A DNA stretch of 64,000 bases, taken from Aurantiochytrium sp. KH105. Lineage: Eukaryota > Sar > Bigyra > Thraustochytrida > Thraustochytriidae. The position numbers and the translations under genes were made by a program. The notes under the pieces were generated by a model. The model did not search any database. It was not told the origin of the DNA and was given only the letters and a program-made list of their open reading frames with translations. Of this stretch, positions 9,743 through 19,970 are shown piece after piece (position 1 is the first letter of the stretch; each line of letters begins with the position of its first letter). The DNA is taken from the NCBI GenBank assembly GCA_003116975.1, contig BGKB01000037.1, positions 186,001 to 250,000 on the forward strand, written 5' to 3'.

Positions 9743-11917
9743 TCATAAGCTGAATGGTTTGGTCAATACGGGAAGCGTCGACTTGACAGCCTCAAGGGCT
9801 CCAGCGGCGAGCGTTTGCCCGTGTTGGCCCTCTTCTTCCTCTCCCATGTCTTCATCATCGCCGTCATCGTCTCCGCTGCCCACGTCCGGGGTCCCGATCC
9901 ATGAAAAGGCAGTGTGCCCGGGCGGAATCTGTACAAGAGTTCCACTTGAATCGACAGCAACGCCGCTTCCTTGCGTCGTGATTTGGATCTCTTGATCGGC
10001 TGCGAGACCTTTGTCATCAACATTCCTGCTCAAACATTCTTCGTCCGCCGTCTTGCCCTCAATCAGAGGACCGCTGTCGCTCTCTGACGCTTGGTTGGGA
10101 TTGCTCTCGTTATCTGGTGAAGCTGATACGGTCGGGATATCCTCTTTCTCCGCCATGTCCTCCTCCTCCTCCTCCTCCTCCGCATCCTCATCCTCGTTTT
10201 TGTCCTTCTCAGCAGCGAGGACGGCGGCATCAGCTGCAGTCGCAGCTGCGTCGGTGTGATTGCCATCGTCGCTGTCTTCCGCAATCGCCTCGGATCCTTC
10301 ATCGTCGCCGTCGCCGTCGTCTTCTTCAAAGTCGCCAAGGTTTGCCTCCACGGTGCCACCAAGCCAAGAGAACTCCGTATGGCCCGGGGGAATTCCAGCC
10401 ATAGCATGGGGCACATTCTGCCATGACGAGTCTGAGCTCGCGCGCACGTGCGTTTCACCGCCCTTGGACGCTCCGTCGGCACCATCCTCAGACTCTGGTG
10501 AGTCTGTCTTGGGATAGTGAATGATATTGGTGATAAAGGATAAAATGCTGGACTTGAACGAGCCCGACGAGCCCGCAGCGTTTCGATCGCCCCCTGACAT
10601 GCTACCTCCGTCAGGCGAAAGAAGACTACCTGCAGACCTTTGCAATAGCGAACCAGCGGACGAAGTATCCCGCATGCTCGGCCGATTCACAAGATAGGCC
10701 ATGAGTGAGGTGCCATTAGAAATGGCCACTGCATACACACTGTCCTCTTCGCGGAAGGCGACCACAACGCCCGGACCAAAGGGCGTGATCACCTGAGTGC
10801 CAACTGGAATGGCCGGTCCCGCGTGCGGGGACCCGCCGCCGAGCAGGAGTCGCGGCACGTGAATGTAGGCTCGTCCGTATGGGAGCGCAATCACAAAGAA
10901 ACCATCTGGACGCACCTCCAGTACCTCGCCTGTACCCAAACCATTCGTGTCCACAGTGTCGCCAATACGAATCCCATACGCCTCATCAAGCGCACTAAGG
11001 TAGGTATCTGACGAGGTACCCGATGTTGCCGTCACCAAAGAGCACAACGACACCAGACTGTCGGAACTCGGAAGTGTAGTCGTTGCAGTAGGGGCATTGC
11101 TCGAAAGTACCGAGGCTGCCAGGCCTTGCGAAAAGCCGCCACGCTGCATGACGGAAAAAGGAAGCTTGAGCAGCTCCCAGTTTTTGGAAATCAATTCACG
11201 AGCCTTTTGCAGGGGGCTCTGATCCAATTGTAGAAGGTTTGCCGCGCTCATGGCGTCGCGCGTAGAGGCCTCCTCATCCAAAGTCACGCACTCAATGGGG
11301 ATGTACGCGCGAGATGCCCACAACAAACGGAGCTCTAGCATACCCGAGTCGCGCACCTTGAGAACAAGACCTTGGCCATAGGGTGTGCTTACCACAGACC
11401 CATGCTCAATATCTCGCTTAGAGGGCGATGCCGCCTTGTTGGTGATACTGCTACCTGCGTCCGACTTGTTGTCGGCGCTTGGCTCTCCACCTCGAGTAAA
11501 GAGAGTTTTCATTAGACCATACAGACGTCTTGGGTACGAGCCTTCGTTCACCATGGCGCGTGCTCGTTCTTCAAAGAGCTTGGCGTTCCACATGAGGAGC
11601 GAATCCTCACTAAAATACGCAAGGGCATTCATGGAAGGAATTGCAGTCACATATATGCTGTCGCTTTCCCTAAAATACAGCACCACTGTGTCGCCAAAAG
11701 GGGTCTTAACTCGTGTTCCGAGTTCCAAAATCACCTCCGACTCGTTCTCCTTGTCGATCGTGTCCGAGGGGGCAGGAGTGGCTGGGGGGGGAGGAGAAAC
11801 CGGTCTGGCCGTTGCATCGACCGCGTGCTCAAAGGCACCGCCAGCGTTTTCGTCCGACGAATCAATGCTCAAAGTGCGACCAGAAAACTTCTTTGACACA
11901 GTTGCGTCGTCATCAGC

Positions 11918-11948
<31 letters not shown>

Positions 11949-14851
11949 TCAGCAGCAGCAGCATCATTGGCAAGGTCTTCTGAAGCCTCGTTGCGCACAC
12001 TTTCAAGCTCCGGGCTTGCGACGCTGGCTTCGTCAGCGTCATCAGCATCAATATGCTCAATCGATTGTTCGAGAAGATTCGATGATGCAGACGCACGTCG
12101 ATCGCTTGTGTCGGACCGCTTCGACTCCCGCGCGTGCCATCTGTCGTCCTCGTCGATGAGCACACCGTCTTCTTCACATCCTCCCACCCTTTGAAAGTCT
12201 TCTTGCTCGGCAAACGTATCGGTCTCGCCAGCACTACTGTCTGGAGAACCCAAGTTGCGCGGCGTCGCGAGCGGCGTGGGTCCCTGCAAGACTCTTTGCA
12301 CGGGAATTGCTTCGTCGAGCAGCGCTGGTTCCGACTTTGGCTTTTCGGTAGAGATCGGGCGCGTTCCCGAGGCAGCCGAGGAAGGTCGCGATGGGGTCCT
12401 TTTCACGGAAAGTAGAGTCGCGTCCGATTGCGTGTCAAAGATGCTAGGCCGCCGTGGCGTACGCGTTTCGGTGCTCGAGCGTTTGCGCAGACTCACCGCC
12501 CTATCCTTCTTGCCCGGATAAAACATGACCGGCATGAGGAAGGAGGAAAAAGGATCGAGATGACGCGGCTTGTCCACCTTGTAGAGTGAAGCCGTAAAGG
12601 CCTCGCGGACAGTCCTGTCGTTGGGTAGCTGAAGGTCTTCAGGGCGGGAGATAGATGATGATGAGCGCGATGAGCGACCACGCGTAAGCGAGTCCGTGAG
12701 CTGCGAGAGATTTTCCGTTCGCGAACGCGGGCGAAAGAGACGGCGCTGGACATCTCGAAGCGCCTTTTCATTACGAAAAATGCCATGCAATTGAGAGTAC
12801 AAGCGCGGCGGTGACTGCGGCAGACCCCAGTCCAAAAGAATCTCGTACACTCCAGTCGACGAATGGTACGAGGCAACATACCCCTTTCCAAACATGGTGT
12901 AGACGAGCGTGCCGAGCACGAATTCGGGAATGCCGCGAATAATCCCCGTTGTTGCAATCCCGACGCCCGCGAGAGCAGTATTCGCAGCTTCGAGATCGTC
13001 GTTCAATTCAAGACGGCGGACATCGCGCTCATATGGGTCAGACCAGGTGTATTTGATGCGCTCAAAGTCTTCGTGGGCGGCAACGGCGACGCGCCTCAGA
13101 CCATGGTAGCGGATGAGCCCCTGTTGCGCGGCGTCGAGAGCTGCGCGAACGTACGTTCTGCAAAACACAATGCCGCTCTGGTGCCAGCGCTGCTCCGAGA
13201 CGCCTGCTTCGTACCCAAAGGTGAACTCGCGAGGCTGCACTTCATGGATGTAGACACGCTCCACGACCTTGGTGCCAAACTCTTCCACCATGTACTCTGC
13301 AGCCTTGACGTCTGCCTGCCCATTGTCGCCGATGAAAACGTGCGTGTATTCGGGATAAATGGCGTAGTACTCTTGAAAATTGCGTAGCTTTTTGCGTGCC
13401 ATTGGCATGAAGGTACCCTGCATCATGAATGCCTGGCCAGACTCCAAGTCGCCAGGCAAAAGACTCGGCATGCAGTGCAGTGCTTGCGCTTTCATAAAGC
13501 CGCGAAATTTGCTGTACATGGTCGTTTCTGTAACGTCCTTGTAGACGTGCGGGCGCGCCGAAAGAAAGACAAGGTCGCCGCTGCGCTTGGGTGGCCAGAC
13601 GCCTGCATCTGCGAGCGTCCCGCGCGAGCCAATGTTCAGCTCTCGGTACAGCGACGTCACTGCTGGGTAGAACACCTTGCGTTTGTAGGAAACATCAATG
13701 CCAGCAGGATACCTTCCGCCTGAGGAGAATAGAGTGTCGTCCACATCGCTGAGGATTTTGCGCCAGGCGCCGCGCTGCAAGCGCTTTCGGGCCAGCGAAC
13801 TTCCCATGGCCATTTGCGCAGCCTGAATGGAAGCCTGCTTGCGAAAATGCTGTAGAATCTTTTCGCGCATTGTCGTGTCAACGACGTGATCAAAAACGAG
13901 CTTGTGCATACTCTCCGCAGACCCTTTGTTGTCCACGAGCTGTTTGAGCTCGCTCAAATCATCCCCGCGAACGGTGCTGAGGAGATTAAAAATCCACTCT
14001 TGGGCCTCCTTGGCGGTGTCGGGGTGTATTGAGAGCCGCAGGCCCTGAATCACATCGAGGACCACGGCGCGCGAGGCCAGATTGAGATCCGAGATGCGGC
14101 GGCGCGCCAGAATGTCGAGCAGTTCACTGCGACACCGGTTTTGCTTTGCCGTGGGCAGCGCGGTGGCGCCAACGGCAGAGTGATTCTTGAGCTTGTACGT
14201 AATGAGTTTCATTTCTGAGCGGGCAATGACGTAATTAAGCTCCTCGCGCGAGCAATTGTTGAAGACGCCCAGAATGGATCGCTCGATGCGCATAAATTTG
14301 GAAACGTTCCACATGGTGGCAAAAGTTGATGGCAACGTGTGATCGAGTTCGCCCATGTAGCCATTCATCATTTTTACCAGCTCGTCGGCGCTGCTGTTCT
14401 GGATGAGCTCATCAAAGGCAACCAGACTGGGCATCGTCCGCAAGCGATTACGATGGTGGTTCTTGTCCAAGAAATGAGCGGTCATTGTGGCCACCACAAC
14501 CACGAAGCCGCCGAGAAGGTGACCGATCATTGGTTCGCCCGAGATCCACGCAGACGCTAGGTACGGTGAGTCAGGGGCGAACATGAGCGTCGCGCTCAGT
14601 GTAAAAGAAATCAGCATCCAGAACTGATTTTCCAAGTGCTGCGACTGATGCCACATGGAGTCTGCGTTTAGGACGTATTTGAGCAACAGCCAACATACTG
14701 TCCCGCAAAGGGTGGCGTAGATGGGGCGCGCCATGAAGACGGTTCCGACGTACGTCACAATGACTCCTGCCAGCACGCGCAGCGTCCAATACAGCACGGA
14801 CGCCATGTCCTGCGCCGTTTGGACGCTGCTCTTGCGCCGCTGGTACTCCAT
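9743..14851 (-). CDS. Membrane-anchored APP1-type phosphatidate phosphatase with SH3/Tudor-like repeats
   Basis: Single 1702-residue frame with its ATG at 14851. Residues about 18-125 hold three or four hydrophobic segments. A helical region follows, then an APP1 (DUF2183) catalytic domain around residues 355-580. It has the HAD-type nucleophile motif DVDDTLF near residue 368, LVFLSARPHVYKDV, and FIGDNGQADVKAAEYM. In yeast App1 this domain dephosphorylates phosphatidate and acts at actin and endocytic membranes; the same chemistry here is inferred. Residues about 1040-1390 carry four copies of a short beta-barrel-like unit (G-x-V-x-T-P-F/Y-G-x-G-x-V-x-x-x-R-x-x-D, then Y-I-x-V). Two further copies of PPGHTxFSWxG lie near residues 1490 and 1647, each before an acidic stretch. 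Ala, Ser and Glu/Asp-rich linkers separate the parts. The domain combination is unlike the fungal enzyme. Confidence 0.82.
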
Positions 14852-16951
14852 CGCGTTTTTCTTTTTGCTATTACCTTCGCACGAGCGAGACTACCGTGTC
14901 GCGTTTCAGATTGAAAGAGAGAGAGAGAGAGAGAGTAAGAAAAGGTCAGATGGCCTGGAATGAAGCCTTGACAGCGAAACAGGAGATTCGCAGCTCAAGC
15001 TGTTGCTGACTGCCTGTCAGGCGACCTTTGCTGCTCAGCGAGCGACCTCCCTTCCCTCGCCTTCCCTGCTTGCCTGCTGCGCAGGCCTCGGCCTCGCCAA
15101 AGCGCGCGAGGTCCAAGTCGGGCCACCGGGAAGCGCAGCGCCGGGTTCTCCCTGCCGGCGTCCGCGCGAGGGGGAAGGCTCGCACCCCCAGCGGCACCGG
15201 CGCCCGGAGACCCTTCGCGCCCGTCGGCCGACGGCGGCCGCGCCCGAGTCGCGCGAAGAAGGGGTCTCTGGCCCCGGAGATACCGCTGCTCGCGTCTTTT
15301 TCTCACGCGCGGTGGCAGGCAAGGAAGGAAAGAAAGAAAGAAAGCAAAAGGAAGGCAAGACGCACCTTGATGACGATGACGGAGACCTGCGAGCGAACAC
15401 GCCGCCGCCTGCGCTCGCGCGAACGCAGCGGGGCGCAGCGAGGCGCGGGGCAGCAGAGAGGGGGCCGCGGGCGGTCCTCGCCTCGGTCCGCGAGCGCGCG
15501 GCGCGCCCGACCCTGCCCGACGCGCCCGGCCTTCGCGCGCGGGCTCTTCAGGTTCAACTTCGTTCGGGGTTTGAACGAGTTTGAATAATCTGGGAGAGCT
15601 GATTTTGGGTTGCGCACCGACGTAGCCCGCGCATGCCCGCGGACCCGAGAGCGACTGCGGCGCGGACGTGCGGGTCGCGCTACGCACGGCACGCGGGCAG
15701 CGGCAGCTTGGGGAAGGCGCGGGCTGACGAAGGGAGTTCGTGGCAGGTCCGAGAGCTGGGCAGCCAAGCGGCATGACGAAGACGGAACCCGATTTGGAGA
15801 ATTTGCGACGAGCAAGAGATGCGGATTTTGTGGGGAATGGACCACTGCACTGCACGGCACGGCTCGGCACGGCATGCGAAACGAATCAGCGAATTGAAAT
15901 TCTCTGGACAATCGTTCATTGGCCTTTTGATCGATACAAGCGAGCAAGTAAGCAAGCACCGCAAGCAAGCTTCTTTCAGGCTCGGCCGAATTCGCTCGAG
16001 ACAGAATTTTGATGCTCCGGACGATGAGTGAGTGATAAACGAGAAGAAATAGAACGAGAGACACGACAAGAGACAAGATCAGATTTCCCATCTGGGACAG
16101 GTTCTCCACGACTTCGCGCAGCACGTTCTTGGACCAACGTGAGAAGCGAGCTCGAAGCGCCAAATGCGGCAGTGAGTAAGGGCCTTTTTTCTCTCATGAC
16201 CTTCAGGACCCCGAATGGATTGCACTGCATACAATTTACAACCTAGGCGAATTTCCTTTGTCGTGCAAATAATCAAGACAAGCCACACAAAAAAAAATCC
16301 CTGGCGCTCCCTTGGTAGCCTTGAATCGCACAGCAAGATGGAAAAGACGTCCGAACTTTGAAGAAATCTCCCTTAAAGGGACGACCCAGCGGCGCTGCGC
16401 GAACATCACAATCGATCACTAATTTGACCCCTGACGATTTCACGAGCCGCCTTTTGCGGTCAATGGAGGCCTAGTACTACAAGCTGGTCGCGCTCAACCG
16501 CTCCATGGCAAGCAAGTAAGCTTTTCGGAGGCAACGCTGCTTATGGGGTGATGCGGTTGATGACAAAGAATCGTCCTTGCAAAAGAGGAGGAGCAAGTCT
16601 CGATCTGACGCGCGGCAGCTCGCCGAGACAGCGGCGGCACGAGAGCGCGGGTCGTGGCTTGCCGTGAGAGGGGAGAGGCAGCCGCGACGGTCAACGAACG
16701 ACATTGGACGGAAGCAGGCGCCACTGGACGCGTGCAAGACCGGGCGATCTTTTCGCCTCAAAGGCCAAGGTCTCGTCGCTCTCTCGCTCCCTCGCTTACG
16801 CGCGACGGAGACAAAGACGAGTAGGACGACGGCGCTGCAACGAGGTCGAGGACAGCTACGAACTTCCCTGAGCGCTCGCGCATTGGTGATCGTGATTCTT
16901 TACGCCAGCGTGGTTTTTGCAGACGCGGACTCGCGGTCAAACGCAACGATA
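14852..16951. other. Divergent intergenic, APP1-like / SMIM13-like
   Basis: About 2.1 kb, very GC-rich between 15050 and 15760. An AG run sits at 14918-14936, and an AAAG run near 15326-15346. Overlapping open frames are present on both strands, as expected from composition. One - strand frame from an ATG at 16091 encodes a hydrophobic stretch, but it derives from a pyrimidine-rich run and has no family resemblance. No gene is called. Confidence 0.5.
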
Positions 16952-17305
16952 ATGGAACAGGAGTTGACTTGGGCTGCAAAGGTCTACGTGTGTTTGGGCG
17001 TCACGCTGACGCTGGCGGTCATTGTCGCAGGTGAGTTATCCGACCGCCTTGAGCGAGCCTGGTCGAAAGAGTATCCACGAAGAACTGGGAAAGTCTGACA
17101 TCATTGTTGCTTGAGCTTCCGCACAGCATGGTGTTTGGTCTGGGAACTGATTCTTAAGCAGATCAAGTTTCTGCGACGCTTTCTCGACCAACAGCAAACA
17201 GGGTCCGCATCTGCGTCTCCTCCAGCAGGTCCGCGGTCTCGCGCAAAGGGTCCTCTTGCGGATGCAACTGCAATCAACGATAACAAAAGCAAGAAGCAGG
17301 CCTGA
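16952..17305 (+). CDS. Small integral membrane protein, SMIM13-like, two exons
   Basis: Exon 1 (16952-17030) ends GCAG before GTGAGT, and exon 2 (17127-17305) starts after GCACAG; the 96-base intron splits a codon after its first base. The 85-residue product has one transmembrane helix (residues about 9-34, VYVCLGVTLTLAVIVAAW). Directly after it comes LVWELILKQIKFLRRFL, then a polar Ser/Pro/Lys tail. The helix followed by a W-x-L/F-V-W-x-L-x-L-x-x-x-K-F-L-R block is the hallmark of the animal SMIM13 (UPF0766) family, which is also short and single-pass. Molecular function is unknown for the family. The frame is open upstream, so a longer N terminus is possible, but family length favours this ATG. 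Confidence 0.72.
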
Positions 17306-19970
17306 GTTTGAAAACCAAACCCCTACCTTCTTCGCACGTGCAATTTCTCTCTCGAACCTCCTAAATCTGATCAAGGGAGAGACTTCATGGCTGATGTCAG
17401 GCCTTGCTCTCAACTCAACTCAATTCAATTCAATTTAAAATCAGAAAAGAGGAGCCCGTCTGCTGCTGTGGACGGAAAGGACCAATCTGTTCAGACCATA
17501 AGGGCGTTTATGTCGATTTACTGGCTGATGTCCTACGAAGTGGAAGCTCTCGTTCGCCCACTCGCTCACGATCTTTCTCTTCCTCTCTCTCTCTCTCTCT
17601 GTGCGTACAAGTATCATCTATGTGCTCTTCCACGGCGAGGCGCGGGGCAACGTTGGCGTTGAGCTTTATGCGGATTTGCAAATGCTTTTTCAGGTCCTGG
17701 TGATACAAGCGCGTGATGGGTTCGAGCTGACATTTTCCGTTGGAGAAATTGGGCGCGCGGATTGCAGCTGGGATCCCCGCAAGATCATGCATGAGGACAC
17801 TGTCTGACAAGTCTTTGAAACTTTGAGGCTGCGGGGATCCTGGCAAGAGCTCGTCGCTGGAATCAGACAAATCAGAGCGTAAAGCCGCGTGACCGTCTGT
17901 GATTTCTCGGAGGCAAACCAAGCAAAGCGTACTTTCAGGCTGCATTGGCAACGTAGAGCTTTTGTGAACTTTGGACGCGCTGCGGAAAAAAGAAAAAAGG
18001 TGAAAGGGTCGGTTGGTCGGTGGGCGAGTTGTCGCGTACAAATTTTCTCTTTTTGCCAAGCTCGGTAGTAGTAGGAGGCACACTCGTCGCCGCCGCCGTC
18101 GCCGCATCTTCCTCCGCGGTACACTGACACTGAAGATCACCTTGGATGGCTTCATCACGCAGCAAAAATACGTAAACCAAAAATAGCCGGGAAATACTTT
18201 TACGGTCATCTTGGCGACATCAACGTTGATGCAAGGCGTCGCAAGCAAGCGCAATGTTTCCAGTTTGCTCTTAACTCACCCTTTAGCCCGTGCGGCATGT
18301 ACCACATGAAACGTCCTTGAATGCCCTCGTCCTGTCATCGTGTCGTGCATGGAATCACTTTCCTCCGAAGACACCGTTGGTGGTGTGATTGATGATTTCC
18401 ACAATCGTGATACACACCATGTGCAATTCATCTCGAAATGTTGAACCGATGTACTTCCTGCGCCACGAAACGCATTGACATCGGTGCGCAGGAGATGCAG
18501 CTTGCAGCAGATCAGCCGCTGTAGTGAATGAGCTCGTGAGGTCGTCGGACTTTTAAAAACAAAATGTACCACCACCAGCACTCTTATCCCCGACATCGAA
18601 ATGAAGAGGTATTAGATGAGAAGCACTGGTTTTCTTTTTTTTATCCAGCATTATGCCCGCGCGAGCCGAACTTCTCAAATTATGTTGTGTGCCAATCGAC
18701 TTTCGCTGTAGCCTTGTAAACTCTCTTGCTATATAGAGAGCCGAAAATTGTCTGGGCGCTCGGCGTCACGCGGGAGCTTCTCGCACGATAATGGAAGACG
18801 ACACCTCTGGCCAAATTTTAGATCATCACAAGCAAAATAAAAGAGATTCTCCGCAAATTTATCAGAACACCCCAGACATGTCATTTGCAGCTGGACGCAA
18901 GCACGCAATTGGCCCTTCCGTCTTGCCATTGCATCTTCCACATTTGCCTCCACGACGAGGGCTTGTCGTGCCAACTCTGTCAGAGAAACGCAGATGGCGC
19001 ACTTGGTGTCGCCGCACAGTTGCAAGCTGGTACTACGCACTCTGGACGCCCATTGTGGCGCGCGACGCTGATGTTAATAAGGCAAAAGTACTCTTCCACG
19101 TCTCGGCAATGCCAAAGAAGTGCACGAATTCGGCTTGCGAGAATGGTCGTCCTGCACTTTAGGGCAGTGGCACGTTTCCATCTCGCCAGCTCATGAAGGA
19201 GTCGGCTGCCAAGCTTGTGGCGCACGAAAGAGAAAGCGAGTGCGTGGGGGGCCAATTTCTTTCTTGTTTGCGTGCGTGCTTGACAGGTCAGCGAGGAGAG
19301 TGAAATCCTCCTCTTCTTGGGGAGATGGGAGCTGATCCGCAGCAACTCCCTCTTTTTCTCTCCTCTCTCAGGCAAGACTTTGCGCCACCTAACAGGATAG
19401 TAGGACTCGGACGCTTGTGAGCGCACACGCAGTCGGTCGGTCAGTCAGTTGGTCGGCCTGTCTATCGGTCAGTCGGCAAAGAGCTCAAGGCCAACCCTCA
19501 CCAAGCTGCAGGAAATCTGATCGAGGTCGTTCGGGAGTCGGACAATTCGTCCCATATTAACGAAGAGTCAACAGCACCCTGAGAGCGGGCGAGCAACCCA
19601 CGGGGACTTCGTAGGCGTCCAAGGCAAGCGAAATGGGACGACCATAATTCGCACAACAGGTTGGCAAAAGCGGACACACAAAGAGGGAGCAATCTATACT
19701 TTAACCTCACCTATTCTGTTTCTTTTGGAAATCTGTGATACTAGCTTCTCGCAGCGCCATAAAGCGTGAAGGGTCTTAGAGTGCGGGACATCAAAGTCGG
19801 TCCAAGCGCTCTCAGAACAACAGCAAAACCGGGTCGCAAGCCGCAGGACTCGTGTCGTCAACGCAGGGCTCTAGGAAAGAGACCTTTTCGAGCCTACAGC
19901 CAGGCTGGGCGTACCTGTTGTTGCTTGGCCTGAGAGCTTTCTTCACGACGCAAACCGTCTGTCAGTGTCT
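17306..19970. other. Unresolved 2.7-kb stretch between SMIM13-like and RhoGEF genes
   Basis: Composition is less GC-rich here. It contains a TC run at 17580-17600, several good-looking splice sites on both strands and a CTATATAG palindrome near 18728. Splice-like acceptors on the + strand lie near 18649 and 19371; the latter could belong to a 5' UTR intron of the RhoGEF gene. A candidate - strand gene is listed separately. I cannot close a full gene model. Confidence 0.45.
17600..18560 (-). CDS. Candidate spliced gene of unknown function (model incomplete)
   Basis: Two - strand open stretches join cleanly. One ends at 18280, immediately before GTGAGT. The other starts at 17979 after a strong pyrimidine tract and CAG (acceptor at 17981-17980). 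Both junctions have the same codon phase, giving a 300-base intron. The downstream exon reads like protein: it includes STLCLVCLREITDGHAAL, then a Ser/Asp-rich part and LYHQDLKKHLQIRIKLN. The upstream exon contains Cys pairs (LICCKLHL, MNCTWC) but an alternative frame is equally open there. Neither the start codon nor the terminal exon could be fixed. I do not recognise the product. It could also be an untranslated RNA or chance. Confidence 0.25.

Noticed and set aside
15303-16163. - strand frame with a hydrophobic stretch (SLVVSLVLFLLVYHSLIV)
   Set aside because: The hydrophobic part comes from a pyrimidine-rich run, the rest is Arg/Pro/Ala-rich filler through GC-rich DNA, and no family match or splice support was seen.
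18791-19162. 123-codon + strand frame starting with ATG, and an overlapping - strand frame with Cys pairs (TKCAICVSL)
   Set aside because: Both strands are open over the same bases and neither shows a recognisable domain; kept only as part of the unresolved stretch.
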